64,000 nucleotides of DNA from Shumkonia mesophila (GCF_026163695.1 NZ_JAOTID010000013.1:1-64000); one strand, 5' to 3'. Numbered from the stretch's first letter, positions 30,799 through 39,319 are shown. A program made the numbers and translations. The notes: generated by a model from the sequence alone, not told the origin.

Positions 30799-30830
30799 TT
30801 GACACGACAAAACAAGAAGATTACATACAA
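30799..30830 (+). promoter_or_regulatory. Promoter motif, copy C
   Basis: TTTTTGTTGACACGACAAAA is followed by AGATTACATAC. The upstream part and TTGACACGA match copies A and B; the ATGGAAGGCCGG leader is absent. Confidence 0.6.
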
Positions 30831-30850
30831 AGAAGAGGAAGGAGAAGGTC

Positions 30851-31732
30851 ATGAAGAAGTTCACATACACACGCGGTGAAGTTGAGCGGCACGACCGCCA
30901 CGATTACCTGCAAACGTGCTTTTTCACGTGCTGCATTTATCGCGATGGCAAGCCGTACCTCACGCCCGGCGGGCTCAGCGAGGCGGAATGCGAGGCGAAT
31001 GCCGATCATGCGCTGGCTGGTCTCAACAAGCACGCGGACGCGAAGGCCGCTGCAGATCAGAGCGAACTGCCGATAAAGATCGAAGAGGCCGAGAAGTGGT
31101 TTAATAGGGCGCACGAGCAGGTCGAATACGTGCGCGGAGTTGTATCGGGCTATGAGCAAGCCATGGCTGATGCTTTCGGAACGCACTGGTTTTCCGGCGC
31201 GCCCGAGATAGCTCAGAAGGAGCTCGCGCGTTTGCGCACGAAACGCTCCGAATTGGAGCAGGCGAAGCGCGAGGCGCGCAAGGCGCTGACCTCGCTGCGC
31301 GACCAGCTTTTCGAGGAGCGGTGCAACAAGATCGAAGCGGATCTGGCTGCGATCCACGTATCTCACGCCAGCGCCAGCGAGAACCCCGTCACTGTAACCG
31401 CGGCGCGCGTCAACAAGACGGACAACGGCGTCGATCTCTTCGCGCGCGTGCTGCAAGATAGCCGGAGCGGCTGGGTCGTCGCGAAGATGCCGGCCGATAA
31501 GCTCAAAAGAGCAATCTGGGGGCCGGCGTTCAATAGCGATTTCGCTGCCAATATCGTCGCCGGCGGTGATTTCATCAGTTTCGCCAGCGCGTGGGGCCTC
31601 TGCTTCGAGCCCGCGCCGGCCGGCTATCTCGAGCCGCTGATGGAAGACGATGACGAAATCGCCGCCTACCGCGCACGCTTGCCGGCCGTCGCCGCTGATC
31701 TGAACGCAGCAATCGAGCGGCTGGATGCCTGA
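30851..31732 (+). CDS. Phage-like protein with central coiled coil
   Basis: A 293-residue protein. It has an N-terminal Cys-containing segment (CFFTCCIYRDGKPY), a central coiled coil (about 85-165; ELARLRTKRSELEQAKREAR) and a C-terminal globular part (VFARVLQD-like beta strands to MEDDDEIAAY). The start is after AGAGGAAGGAGAAGG. No family is recognised. It is closed by the terminator at 31764. Confidence 0.6.
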   Translation: MKKFTYTRGEVERHDRHDYLQTCFFTCCIYRDGKPYLTPGGLSEAECEANADHALAGLNKHADAKAAADQSELPIKIEEAEKWFNRAHEQVEYVRGVVSGYEQAMADAFGTHWFSGAPEIAQKELARLRTKRSELEQAKREARKALTSLRDQLFEERCNKIEADLAAIHVSHASASENPVTVTAARVNKTDNGVDLFARVLQDSRSGWVVAKMPADKLKRAIWGPAFNSDFAANIVAGGDFISFASAWGLCFEPAPAGYLEPLMEDDDEIAAYRARLPAVAADLNAAIERLDA

Positions 31733-31756
31733 CGCCGCCTTCCTTCCTGAACTTCC

Positions 31757-31951
31757 TCACCTGCCAGCGGCCGCACGCCGCTGGCTTTTTTCTTGGCGCT
31801 CTCGCGCCTCGATCTCATCGATGATCTGCTGCCTGCGGGCTGAAATTTCAGCATACACGCGCTTCGTCAATTCCCAATCCCGGGCCCGCCTCTCTTTATA
31901 TTCCCGCTCCAGCTTCTTCTTTTTGTAGTTGTTCCAGATTTCAAAGATCAT
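31757..31951 (-). CDS. Small charged helical protein
   Basis: A 64-residue protein, nearly all helix and highly charged (YKKKKLEREYKERRARDWEL, then QQIIDEIEARERQEKSQ). Its 3' end covers the bidirectional hairpin at 31764. The family is unknown. Confidence 0.4.
   Translation of the reverse strand: MIFEIWNNYKKKKLEREYKERRARDWELTKRVYAEISARRQQIIDEIEARERQEKSQRRAAAGR
31764..31792 (+). terminator. Intrinsic terminator
   Basis: Stem CCAGCGG/CCGCTGG followed by T6, 32 bases after the stop of 30851-31732. Confidence 0.8.
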
Positions 31952-32152
31952 CGCCCCGTGCGCCGCGCTGGAGTTTCACCGGCGCGCACGGTAACCCGTG
32001 CGGGTTAACCCAACATGAATCCAGCGACGGATTCTCCAGCCATTTTTGCTGCAATTTTGCTGACTCACATCCACGCACCGCCGCGCATGGGCGGATTCCT
32101 GCGGGTCTCAGCGAGCAGCAAAGTGGCAGTAAACTAGAGATCCAAGACCAGA
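31952..32152. other. Non-coding boundary segment beside tRNA-Met
   Basis: No gene is seen. It holds a hairpin GTAACCCG/CGGGTTAAC (31991-32008) and AT-richer sequence. If the element to the left integrated at the tRNA-Met 3' end, the attachment junction would lie at 32200 and integrase arm sites could be here. That is inference only. Confidence 0.35.
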
Positions 32153-32196
32153 TCTAAAAAGAAAAGCCCCCGAAAACGCTTTGTTTTCAGGGGCTT
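32153..32196 (-). terminator. Terminator of the tRNA gene
   Basis: On the minus strand AAGCCCCTGAAAAC pairs with GTTTTCGGGGGCTT and is followed by TTCTTTTTAG. It lies 6 bases downstream of the tRNA 3' end. Confidence 0.8.
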
Positions 32197-32201
32197 ACAT
32201 C

Positions 32202-32277
32202 TGGTAGCGGAGGAGGGATTCGAACCCCCGACACAAGGATTATGATTCCTCTGCTCTACCAACTGAGCTACTCCGCC
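32202..32277 (-). tRNA. tRNA-Met (CAU), elongator type
   Basis: A 76-base tRNA on the minus strand with encoded CCA. Acceptor GGCGGAG/CTCCGCT, D arm AGCTCAGTTGGTAGAGCA, anticodon stem GAGGA/TCCTT with loop ATCATAA (anticodon CAT) and a T arm with GGTTCGAATCC. The overall sequence matches the elongator tRNA-Met type of alphaproteobacteria rather than initiator or the tRNA-Ile2 type. Confidence 0.95.
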
Positions 32278-32419
32278 ATCGGGCGCACCCGCTGGCGTGC
32301 GGTGGCAGCGTAATAAGCCCAAATCCGCGCCCAAGTCAAGGGAAGCGGACCGGCCGCCGGAGGCCCCTCTCGGGGGCTCCGGCGGAGAGCCGACAACCGC
32401 CCTTCGAAGAGACCCGAGC

Positions 32420-33235
32420 CTAGGCCTGCGCCGGCTTCGCCGAGACGGCGCAGGCGATGGAGGCCGTGACGAACAGCAGCAGCAGGCCGACGCCGATCAC
32501 CGCCGTGCGAAGCGCCCCGACGGTGGCGGCGAACTTGGCCCGGTCGTGCGCCACGACGGCCACCCCCAGCCGCCGGCCGGACAGGTCGTGGACAGGGCCG
32601 GCCAGGATCGCGGTTTCCCGGTTGCCCAGCCGGTGTTCGCGAAGGATGGTTTCTCCGGCGGCGGCCCGGCGCAATTCGTCGCCGGTGAGCCAGACAGCGC
32701 CGGCCAGGGTCGTGCCCGCGGGCATGATCTTTCCCTCGCGCACCGCGAACAGGGCGGCGTCGACCCCCGACTTCTCTTTGAAGCCGTCGAGAACAGGGTT
32801 GATGCGGGAGAACGCGGGGGTGCCGGCGGCCGGCTCGAGCCCCGATACCGGGTCCTGGCCGTCGCCATTCAGCACAATGGCGCGCGGCATCCCGAACAGA
32901 TCGCCGCCGATGCGGTCGAGCTGGCGGAATGGCGCAGAATAGGCCGCCGTCACGATGCCGGAATGGGGGCGACCAGTACGCCCCTCCTCGCCGAGACCGG
33001 AACCGGCGTTGCGGACATCCGGGGAAACGTCGTCGAACGCCACCATCCGGGCGGGATCGGCGGCAAGGACCATGCCAAGATTGCGGAAGTGCCCGTCAAG
33101 TTCCCGTTTTTCGGCTCGCGCGATCATGCTTTCCAGACCGAACATGCCGGAAAGCGAATAGATCACGGCAACAAACGAGAAGGTTATGACGGTCCATAGT
33201 ATTACAGTTGTATTCGGCTTTCTTGCTTTCGTCAT
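32420..33235 (-). CDS. Membrane protein with Cache-like sensor domain
   Basis: A 271-residue protein with two membrane segments (about 12-34 and 240-262) enclosing a roughly 200-residue extracytoplasmic domain. The middle reads like a single/double Cache-type ligand-binding domain (SRINPVLDGFKEKSGVDAALF, then RLGNRETAILAGPVHDLSGRRLGV). No cytoplasmic output domain follows, unlike chemoreceptors or kinases, so it is a sensor module alone or a truncated transducer. About 780 bases without a supported gene lie upstream. Confidence 0.65.
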   Translation of the reverse strand: MTKARKPNTTVILWTVITFSFVAVIYSLSGMFGLESMIARAEKRELDGHFRNLGMVLAADPARMVAFDDVSPDVRNAGSGLGEEGRTGRPHSGIVTAAYSAPFRQLDRIGGDLFGMPRAIVLNGDGQDPVSGLEPAAGTPAFSRINPVLDGFKEKSGVDAALFAVREGKIMPAGTTLAGAVWLTGDELRRAAAGETILREHRLGNRETAILAGPVHDLSGRRLGVAVVAHDRAKFAATVGALRTAVIGVGLLLLFVTASIACAVSAKPAQA

Positions 33236-34013
33236 AGTGGGCGGTTCCTCGTTTTTTTTTGGTTTTCAAGCGGATTGCTATGGCACGAACAGCGCCATGT
33301 CAAACGACGAATGCGAAAAAACCCTGGGGCCGCCCGCAACCCCGCCCGGCGCCTGTACGAAGCCCCGATTTCCCGGCATTTTTCCCCACGCTTTCCGCCA
33401 CTTCCGGGACCGGCTCGCGGGAGGTTGAGCGAGGCGACTCCGGTGCGCGGCCGGCACATTACAAATCCTTAATGCCGTCGCCATCCGCCGGTAACCTGGG
33501 CGCCTCTATTCTTAGCTCGTCGATTTGATAGAGAGTTCCGGTCGAGGCCCGCCGCCGAGCAAGGCGACCCCCAAGGCAAGGAGGACCAGTGGTCCCCCGA
33601 TGGTCCTCCTCCTCTCGGCCTTGCATCGTTGCCCGCCGCTTCAGCGCCTCTCGGCGGCGGCGCGGCGGGCCTCCCGGAACTTTCGGAGGTTGAAGCGTGT
33701 TTTCCCGCGTCCGGCCGCGACGGCCGGACAACTCGCCCTGGCCGGCGCCGCCGGTTCCCGGTTCTGCGGAAGTCGTCAGATCCCGGGATTCCTGCGGCGC
33801 CGGCTGCCCCCCACGGCAGCGGCAGAGGGCCGCCTTCACAGGGAAAACACAGCGATGCCACGGAATTGTCACGGCCTGCCGGGCTATTCTCGATCGTCGC
33901 CCGGCGTGACGGCGCAGCCGGTGGAAATGGCCGGTTGGAACAGCATCGGGGGAAACTGTCCGCGCAGTGTGGGCAGGAGGTTCGTACTTCTGGACTGACG
34001 GAGACCTCTCGCC
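33236..34013. other. 778-base gap without a supported gene; strong hairpin inside
   Basis: No frame here has convincing protein features on either strand. A nested hairpin lies at 33572-33623: CAAGGC and GGAGGACCA pair with TGGTCCTCC and GCCTTG. The rest is GC-rich with an initial T8 run at 33251. The downstream 400 bases precede the hemerythrin gene and may hold its promoter. Confidence 0.5.
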
Positions 34014-34517
34014 ATGCCCAAGTTGCCTTCCCTGCCCAGCCGACCCTCCCCCGTCCTTCGCCGTCCCGCGCATACCTCCGGCTCCCGGCGGCGCGATGTG
34101 CTGGCCGAGATCAACACCGCCAACGAGTGCCTGTTGTTCCTGGTGTCGGCGATGTTCGGCGCGAACCGGCCATGCCAGCGGACCGGCGGCTCCTGCTCCA
34201 AGATCGGCGATCTTCTTACCTTCCTTCGGCGCCGCTTCGCCGAGGAGGAACGAATGATGGATGACGCCGGCTATCGGCCGGCGGGCCTTCACCGGGCGGA
34301 GCACCGCGCGATTCTCGCCCGCCTCGAAACCATGCACAGCACCCTGGAATGCGGCAAATACGATCCCGACGCCGTCCTCGCCTTCCTGGAATCGTGGGTG
34401 ATCGACCATATCGAGACCCACGACAAGCCGCTGGGGCAGTATTTCGCCGCCGACATGGACGACGGCATTCCCGCTCCCCGCGCGCCCAGACGGGACAGCC
34501 ACGTGGTTGCCCACTAG
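34014..34517 (+). CDS. Bacteriohemerythrin-like protein
   Basis: A 167-residue protein with a hemerythrin-like four-helix core. It has FAEEERMMDDAGY, then HRAEHRAIL, then WVIDHIETHDKPLGQYF, giving the E, H, H, H and D iron ligands of the family. The first helix His is not evident (RRRF replaces the usual HF-type motif), so the di-iron site may be unusual. The first 28 residues look unstructured. Hemerythrins bind oxygen or sense it in microaerobic bacteria. Confidence 0.75.
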   Translation: MPKLPSLPSRPSPVLRRPAHTSGSRRRDVLAEINTANECLLFLVSAMFGANRPCQRTGGSCSKIGDLLTFLRRRFAEEERMMDDAGYRPAGLHRAEHRAILARLETMHSTLECGKYDPDAVLAFLESWVIDHIETHDKPLGQYFAADMDDGIPAPRAPRRDSHVVAH

Positions 34518-34524
34518 TCGCCAG

Positions 34525-35223
34525 TCAGGAATTCGGCTTCCGCCAATCGACCGATTTCGCCAGGCGCTCGTCGGCGAGGCGCTTGGCCTCCGCCTCCTGT
34601 TCGGGCGTGAGGTCGTCGAGCAGTTCCTGCCGCACCGCGTCGCTGACCTTGAGGCCGGAGGCGGCCGCCATGGTCAGCCACATCAGGGCCCGCTGCGAAT
34701 CGCGCTTCACCCCGTCGCCACGGGCATAGAGGGAGCCGAGGTTGAGCCGCGCCTGAACGGTGCCCCCGTCCGACGCCCTTTCGTAGAGCGAGGCGGCCAT
34801 CGCCGCGTTGGCCGGCACGCCTTGGCCGCGTTCGTACATGAGCGCGAGGTTGTATTGGGCGCGAGGCGAGCCGCCCTCGGCCGCCTTGGCGTACCAGCGG
34901 GCCGCCTCGGCAAGATCCGCCGCCACGCCACGCCCTTGGTAATAGAGAACGCCCAGACGGGTCTGGGCCTCGACGTGGCCCTGCTCGGCCGCCCGGCGAT
35001 ACCACTTGGCGGCGGCGGCCATGTCGTTGTTGCCGCGCACCCCGGTCTCGTACATGACGCCGAGGTAGAACTGGGCCTCGACGTTGCCCGCCTCGGCGGC
35101 GCGTTCGTACCAGTTCATCGCCTGGCCGAAGTTCTGAGGCACCGGAACCTCGGCCGCCGCCATGGTCGATACGCCGATCAGCGCCGCGACGAATGCCGCG
35201 CAGAAGGCCCCGCGATTCATCAC
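34525..35223 (-). CDS. Secreted Sel1-repeat protein
   Basis: A 232-residue protein with an N-terminal signal peptide (cleavage near TMAAAEV) and four to five Sel1-like repeats of about 36 residues (AMNWYERAAEAGNVEAQFYLG; AAKWYRRAAEQGHVEAQTRLG; further ones to residue 190). A charged C-terminal helix follows. Sel1 proteins act as adaptors in the envelope. It converges on the hemerythrin gene with 7 bases between the stops. Confidence 0.85.
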   Translation of the reverse strand: MMNRGAFCAAFVAALIGVSTMAAAEVPVPQNFGQAMNWYERAAEAGNVEAQFYLGVMYETGVRGNNDMAAAAKWYRRAAEQGHVEAQTRLGVLYYQGRGVAADLAEAARWYAKAAEGGSPRAQYNLALMYERGQGVPANAAMAASLYERASDGGTVQARLNLGSLYARGDGVKRDSQRALMWLTMAAASGLKVSDAVRQELLDDLTPEQEAEAKRLADERLAKSVDWRKPNS

Positions 35224-35357
35224 TCCTCCCGAACCCTGGCCGCCGGGCGGAGTGTAATACGGTTTTCATCAAACATCTAGATATTGTGGCAAATTCCCAC
35301 CCCGCCACGAAGGGTGGAAGCCGAACGGAGTATCAAGGCGCCCTCGATACCGCCCTG

Positions 35358-36362
35358 TCAGGCCCTGACCTCGACCAGCGTGCGGCCGCGCACGCGCCCG
35401 GCCAGAACGTCGGCCCCGCGGTTCGCCACCTCGGCCAGCGGCACCGACTGGGTCATCCACTCCAGCCGGTCGAGCGGTAGTTCGCTGGCCAAGCGGCGCC
35501 AGGCGGCGACCCGCCGCTCGAGCGGGCAGAACGCCGAATCGATGCCGAGCAGGTTGACGCCGCGCAGGATGAAGGGAAGGACCGATCCCGGGAAGGCCGG
35601 CCCGGCGGCATTGCCCACCGCCGCACACGAGCCTTGCGGTCGGAGGCCGGCCAGCACGGTGGCCAGCGGGACGCCGCCGACGTTGTCGATGGCGCCGGAC
35701 CAGCGCGCCGTTTCGAGCGGCCGTTGCGGCCCCCTGGCCAGCTCGTCCCGCCCGACGATGACGGTGGCGCCGAGCTCGCGCAGGTAATCGTGCGCCTCGG
35801 CCCGGCCGGTCGCCACCGCCACCCGATAGCCGAGCGCCGAGAGCAGGGCGACGGCGATGCTGCCCACCCCGCCGGCGGCGCCGGTGACCAGCACCTCGCC
35901 CTCGTCGTAGGGGCTGAGTCCGTGTTCCTCCAGGCTCATCAGGGCCAGCATGGCCGACAGCCCGGCGGTGCCGATGGCCATGCTCTGGCGAAGCGACAGG
36001 CCGGCCGGCAGCGGCACCAGCCAGTCGGCCTTGACCCGCGCCCGCGTCGCATAGCCGCCCCAGCGCACCTCGCCGACCCGCCAACCGGTGAGGATCACCG
36101 GATCGCCCGGCCTGAAGGCCGGCGAGGTCGAGGATTCGACGGTGCCCGCGAAATCGATTCCGGGAATATGGGGATAGGTCTTCACCAGGCGGCCGATGCC
36201 GCCCAGGATCATCCCATCCTTATAGTTGACGGTGGAATAGGCGACGGCGACGGTGACCTCGCCTTCCGGCAGCGACTCCTCGTCGAGTTCCTGGACGGCG
36301 GCCGTCACCTTGCCGTCCGCTTCTTCCAATACCAGGGCGGTGAAATGCTCCGCTATCGCCAT
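35358..36362 (-). CDS. acuI: Acrylyl-CoA reductase AcuI / YhdH family
   Basis: A 334-residue MDR-superfamily NADPH-dependent oxidoreductase. The AcuI/YhdH type is marked by STVNYKDGMILGG near the start, PHIPGIDFAGTV and the nucleotide-binding VLVTGAAGGVGSIAVALLS, and there are no zinc ligands. The C-terminal FILRGVNLLGIDSAFCP is typical of the family. AcuI reduces acrylyl-CoA to propionyl-CoA and protects against acrylate. It is a single-gene unit, start ATG 36362 after GGAGGAGAGC. Confidence 0.88.
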   Translation of the reverse strand: MAIAEHFTALVLEEADGKVTAAVQELDEESLPEGEVTVAVAYSTVNYKDGMILGGIGRLVKTYPHIPGIDFAGTVESSTSPAFRPGDPVILTGWRVGEVRWGGYATRARVKADWLVPLPAGLSLRQSMAIGTAGLSAMLALMSLEEHGLSPYDEGEVLVTGAAGGVGSIAVALLSALGYRVAVATGRAEAHDYLRELGATVIVGRDELARGPQRPLETARWSGAIDNVGGVPLATVLAGLRPQGSCAAVGNAAGPAFPGSVLPFILRGVNLLGIDSAFCPLERRVAAWRRLASELPLDRLEWMTQSVPLAEVANRGADVLAGRVRGRTLVEVRA

Positions 36363-36450
36363 GCTCTCCTCCCTGCCGGGCAGGCCGCCGCTTGCGTTCC
36401 GCCCTATTCTAGATCATTGCCGGCCTTTGTTGAATTGCCCTCGCCACCGG

Positions 36451-37599
36451 CTAGATCAGCAGGGCCGTTCCGTACATGACGGCGAGGCCGGCGGCGAAAC
36501 CGGCGAGCCCGCTGCCGGTCAGCCAGCCATCGCCCGCCGCCGACGCCCGCCGGCCGATGAAGGCGCCGACCTCGACGATCACCTGGAGAATGGCGCCCGC
36601 CCCGATGCCGAAGCACAGCACCGCCCAGTGCGGGGCGAAGGCGAAAGCGCCCACCCAGGTGCCGGCCACCGCCGGCAGGCCGGCGACGGCAGCCAGGCCG
36701 GCGAACAGCGTCCAGCCCGGCCGCTCGCCGACCAGCGGCGCCGAGATGCCGACCCCTTCGGTCACGTTGTGCAGCATGAAGCCGACGATCAGGAACGAGG
36801 CGAGCGCGGTTTCGCCAATGGCGAAGGACGCCCCGATGGCCAGCCCCTCGCCCAGATTGTGCAGGCCGATGCCGAGCGCGATGTAGAAGGCCAGCGCGCG
36901 GCCTTCCGGTCGCCGGCCGCCGCGCCGCCCGATCCACATGAGGGTAAGGAAGGTCGCTCCCGCGGCCAGCCAGACGGCCAGTCCGGCCTGCAGGCCGGTG
37001 GCCGCCTTCGCCGCCGCCTCCAGCCCCTCCTCCAAGGTGTCGATCAGCAGGAAGGCGAGCAGGCCGATGGTCAGCGCCAGCACGAAGTCGAGCCCGCGGC
37101 GCGAAATCCGGCGGAGCAGCGGGAAGAACAGCATGCCGGTCGCCACCGGCACCACGCCGACCATCAGGCCGACCACGGCGAATACGGCGAAGTCGGCGGC
37201 GCCCTGGCGAGGCGTCGTCGCCGCCACGGCGATAGTGTGCTCGAAGGTCGCCCCCGTCGACGTCACCACCTTGACGATGTGCGGCTCGCCGGCGGTCCAC
37301 GGATAGGGGATGTCGAGACGGGCGGCGGCCAGCCGGCCGAGGGGGGCGTCGGGAGTGAGCGTGAATTCCCAGTACGCGCCGTCCACCTGGACCTGGGCGA
37401 CGGTCAGCGGCTCCCAGGCCCCCGAGCGCACCGTCAGGTGCAGGCCCTGGCCATCCAGCGTCGCCCGCTCGACGGTCAGTTCCTCGGCCGGCGGCACCCC
37501 GGCCGAGAGGAAATCCAGCGGCCGCGTGGTGACGAAGACGGCGGCGATCGCCACGATGACCGCCAGCGGCAGCAGAGCGCGCGTCCAGGCGGCGGTCAT
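36451..37599 (-). CDS. ZIP-family metal transporter with N-terminal extracytoplasmic domain
   Basis: A 382-residue protein. After one N-terminal membrane helix (about 5-25) comes a 100-residue beta-rich domain outside the membrane, then a ZIP transporter core with the metal motifs HNLGEG (247-252) and HNVTEG (277-282). The extra domain is unusual for ZIP proteins. Its start overlaps the stop of the multicopper oxidase gene (TGATG), so the two are made together. With mntR divergent upstream, manganese is the likely metal (inference). Confidence 0.82.
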   Translation of the reverse strand: MTAAWTRALLPLAVIVAIAAVFVTTRPLDFLSAGVPPAEELTVERATLDGQGLHLTVRSGAWEPLTVAQVQVDGAYWEFTLTPDAPLGRLAAARLDIPYPWTAGEPHIVKVVTSTGATFEHTIAVAATTPRQGAADFAVFAVVGLMVGVVPVATGMLFFPLLRRISRRGLDFVLALTIGLLAFLLIDTLEEGLEAAAKAATGLQAGLAVWLAAGATFLTLMWIGRRGGRRPEGRALAFYIALGIGLHNLGEGLAIGASFAIGETALASFLIVGFMLHNVTEGVGISAPLVGERPGWTLFAGLAAVAGLPAVAGTWVGAFAFAPHWAVLCFGIGAGAILQVIVEVGAFIGRRASAAGDGWLTGSGLAGFAAGLAVMYGTALLI

Positions 37600-38717
37600 C
37601 ACGCCACCTCGAAGCGGCTCATCCAGCCGAGTTCGGCGAACTCGGTCTGGTGGGCGTGGAACATGTAGGAGCCGGGCTCGTGATCCTTGAAGGTGAATTC
37701 CAGGATGCCGCGCTGCGCCTGGCACTGCATGACGGTGTCGATGGTCCGCGAGCTGGGCGTCAGCGTCGTGCCGTGGTCGTAGTAGTCGAAGAAGTTGCCG
37801 TGCAGGTGGAAGGAGTTGACGGGGTCGAACTCGGTCAGGTTGACCAGATAGACGCGCACCGGCCGCTCGCGGGCGATGCGGATGGGCTTCTCGTGAAAGG
37901 CGAAGGCGATGGAGTTGACGGCGTAGACCTCGTTCTCCTCGTCGAAGTTGGTGTCGAAGCCGTTCATCACCATGACCATCTCCTGCCAGACGGCGTTTTC
38001 GGGGGTGCCGAGCAGACGCGATTTCGCCGCTTCGCGATGTTCCGGGTGGCGATCGGGGTCGGGATCGACGATGAAGGCCCCATAGAGCCCCTTGTGCAGG
38101 TGGCGGCGCAGCGGAAACGAATGGCAATGGTAGAGATGGCAGCCGAAGGGCCGCGCCGTGAACTCGTAGACGAATTCCTCGCCGGGGAAGGCCTCGCCGG
38201 CCCCGGGGATTCCGTCCATGCGGGCCGAATGGATGCCGTGGAAATGAAGGGTGTGGGGATGGGCGCCGCCGTTGATGAAACGGATGCGGATGACGTCGCC
38301 CTCGGTCGCCCGCAGCGTCGGCCCGGGAACCCGGCCGTTGTAGGTCCAGGCCGGAAAGAAGACGCCGGGCGCGATCTCGATCTCGCGATCCTCGGCGACG
38401 ATCTCGAACTCGCGCAGCCTGCGGCCATCGGAAAGCGTCGAGACCGTCCCCGTCTCCCAGTCGGTCAGCATGGCGTGGGGATCGAAGCCGTTGCGCGCCG
38501 CATCGACGGCGCCCTTCGTGCGATTGCCGGCGGTATGGGGATGTTCGGCAACGCCTTGCCCATGGCGGGCCGGGGCCGGCGCGGGAGCGCCATGGCCATG
38601 ACCGGTCTGGGCCGCCGCTTCCGCGCGCGCCAACAGCAAAGCGCCGGCGCCGCCCGAAACCGCCAGCCCCGCGCCCAGAAAGCGGCGCCGCGACAACAGC
38701 CGTTCGATCAGACCCAT
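37599..38717 (-). CDS. Tat-exported two-domain multicopper oxidase
   Basis: A 372-residue protein with a twin-arginine signal (SRRRFLG, 9-15). The copper motifs are HFHG 158-161, HCH 197-199 with Cys198, HLHG 304-307 and HAHQ 354-357. The type-1 copper ligands (C198, H206, Leu near 211) appear to sit in the first domain, as in two-domain laccases. A His-rich linker (QTGHGHGAP) follows the signal. It is paired with a ZIP transporter and lies opposite mntR, so Mn(II) oxidation or metal tolerance is a possible role. Confidence 0.88.
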   Translation of the reverse strand: MGLIERLLSRRRFLGAGLAVSGGAGALLLARAEAAAQTGHGHGAPAPAPARHGQGVAEHPHTAGNRTKGAVDAARNGFDPHAMLTDWETGTVSTLSDGRRLREFEIVAEDREIEIAPGVFFPAWTYNGRVPGPTLRATEGDVIRIRFINGGAHPHTLHFHGIHSARMDGIPGAGEAFPGEEFVYEFTARPFGCHLYHCHSFPLRRHLHKGLYGAFIVDPDPDRHPEHREAAKSRLLGTPENAVWQEMVMVMNGFDTNFDEENEVYAVNSIAFAFHEKPIRIARERPVRVYLVNLTEFDPVNSFHLHGNFFDYYDHGTTLTPSSRTIDTVMQCQAQRGILEFTFKDHEPGSYMFHAHQTEFAELGWMSRFEVA

Positions 38718-38806
38718 ACGGTACCCTCCGTTCCCGCGATGGATCGTTTTCCGCCCGTTGGACCTGCCGCTCCGGTAGCGCCGGAGGCTTTTTTAAAGCG
38801 TATGGT

Positions 38807-38831
38807 AAAATAGTAAGCCTATGCTACATTT
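38807..38831. promoter_or_regulatory. AT-rich imperfect dyad between multicopper oxidase and mntR
   Basis: AAAATAGTAAGCCTATGCTACATTT is symmetric at the outside (AAAT-AG / CT-ATTT) and lies between the divergent genes. It is a candidate MntR site; the match to a known consensus was not tested. Confidence 0.35.
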
Positions 38832-38899
38832 CTGGCAAGGGCGGAAATGATGTAGAATGCGTCCCAGGCGCCCGACCCACCGGCAGGAGACGAACGGCG

Positions 38900-39319
38900 A
38901 TGACGCCAGCGACGCGCAAGAGCACCCCCGCCCGCTACGACCACGTCCGCACGTCCCACAAGAACGAGATGGCCGAGGACTACGTGGAACTGATCGCCGA
39001 GTTGATCGATTCGGCTGGCGAGGCCCGGCTGGTCGACATCGCCGGGCGGCTTGGCGTTTCCCATCCCACCGCCAACAAGGTGATCGGCCGCCTGCAGCGC
39101 GAGGGTCTGGTCACCAGCCTGCCCTATCGCGCCATCTTCCTGACCGACGAGGGCCAGGCCCTGGCTGCCGAAGCCAGGCGGCGCCACCGGATCGTCTACG
39201 ACTTTCTGGTCTCCATCGGGGTGAGCGCCGAGACCGCCGAACTGGACGCCGAGGGCATCGAGCATCACGTCAGCGAGGAAACGCTTTCCGCCCTGGAGGG
39301 CATGACGCGCGGCCGCTAA
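38900..39319 (+). CDS. mntR: Manganese-responsive regulator MntR
   Basis: A 139-residue DtxR-family regulator. N-terminal winged HTH: EARLVDIAGRLGVSHPTANKVIGRLQREGLV, followed by LPYRAIFLTDEG. The dimer/metal part has RRRHRIVYDFL and DAEGIEHHVSEETL, giving the Mn(II)-binding D/E/H set. ATG 38900 follows AGGAGACGAACGGCG. It is divergent from the oxidase/ZIP operon, which it probably controls. The stop overlaps the convergent lysE-type gene by 4 bases. Confidence 0.88.
   Translation: MTPATRKSTPARYDHVRTSHKNEMAEDYVELIAELIDSAGEARLVDIAGRLGVSHPTANKVIGRLQREGLVTSLPYRAIFLTDEGQALAAEARRRHRIVYDFLVSIGVSAETAELDAEGIEHHVSEETLSALEGMTRGR

Noticed and set aside
8719-32200. Complete prophage
   Set aside because: Early-type genes only; no integrase, terminase, capsid, tail or lysis genes can be recognised.
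32202-32277. tRNA-Ile2 (lysidine-type CAU)
   Set aside because: Acceptor and anticodon stems match the elongator tRNA-Met type instead; initiator features (C1-A72 mismatch) are also absent.
33620-34013. Riboswitch upstream of the hemerythrin gene
   Set aside because: No cobalamin, c-di-GMP, SAM or glycine consensus could be found by eye.
33459-34514. Long leftward frame across the gene-free region and the hemerythrin gene
   Set aside because: Antisense to a recognisable hemerythrin and Arg/Gly-rich; no ribosome site or domain.
38769-38794. Terminator in the mntR-oxidase intergenic region
   Set aside because: The hairpin with T6 points rightward, but no gene is transcribed into it from the left; it may just be part of the leader on the other strand.
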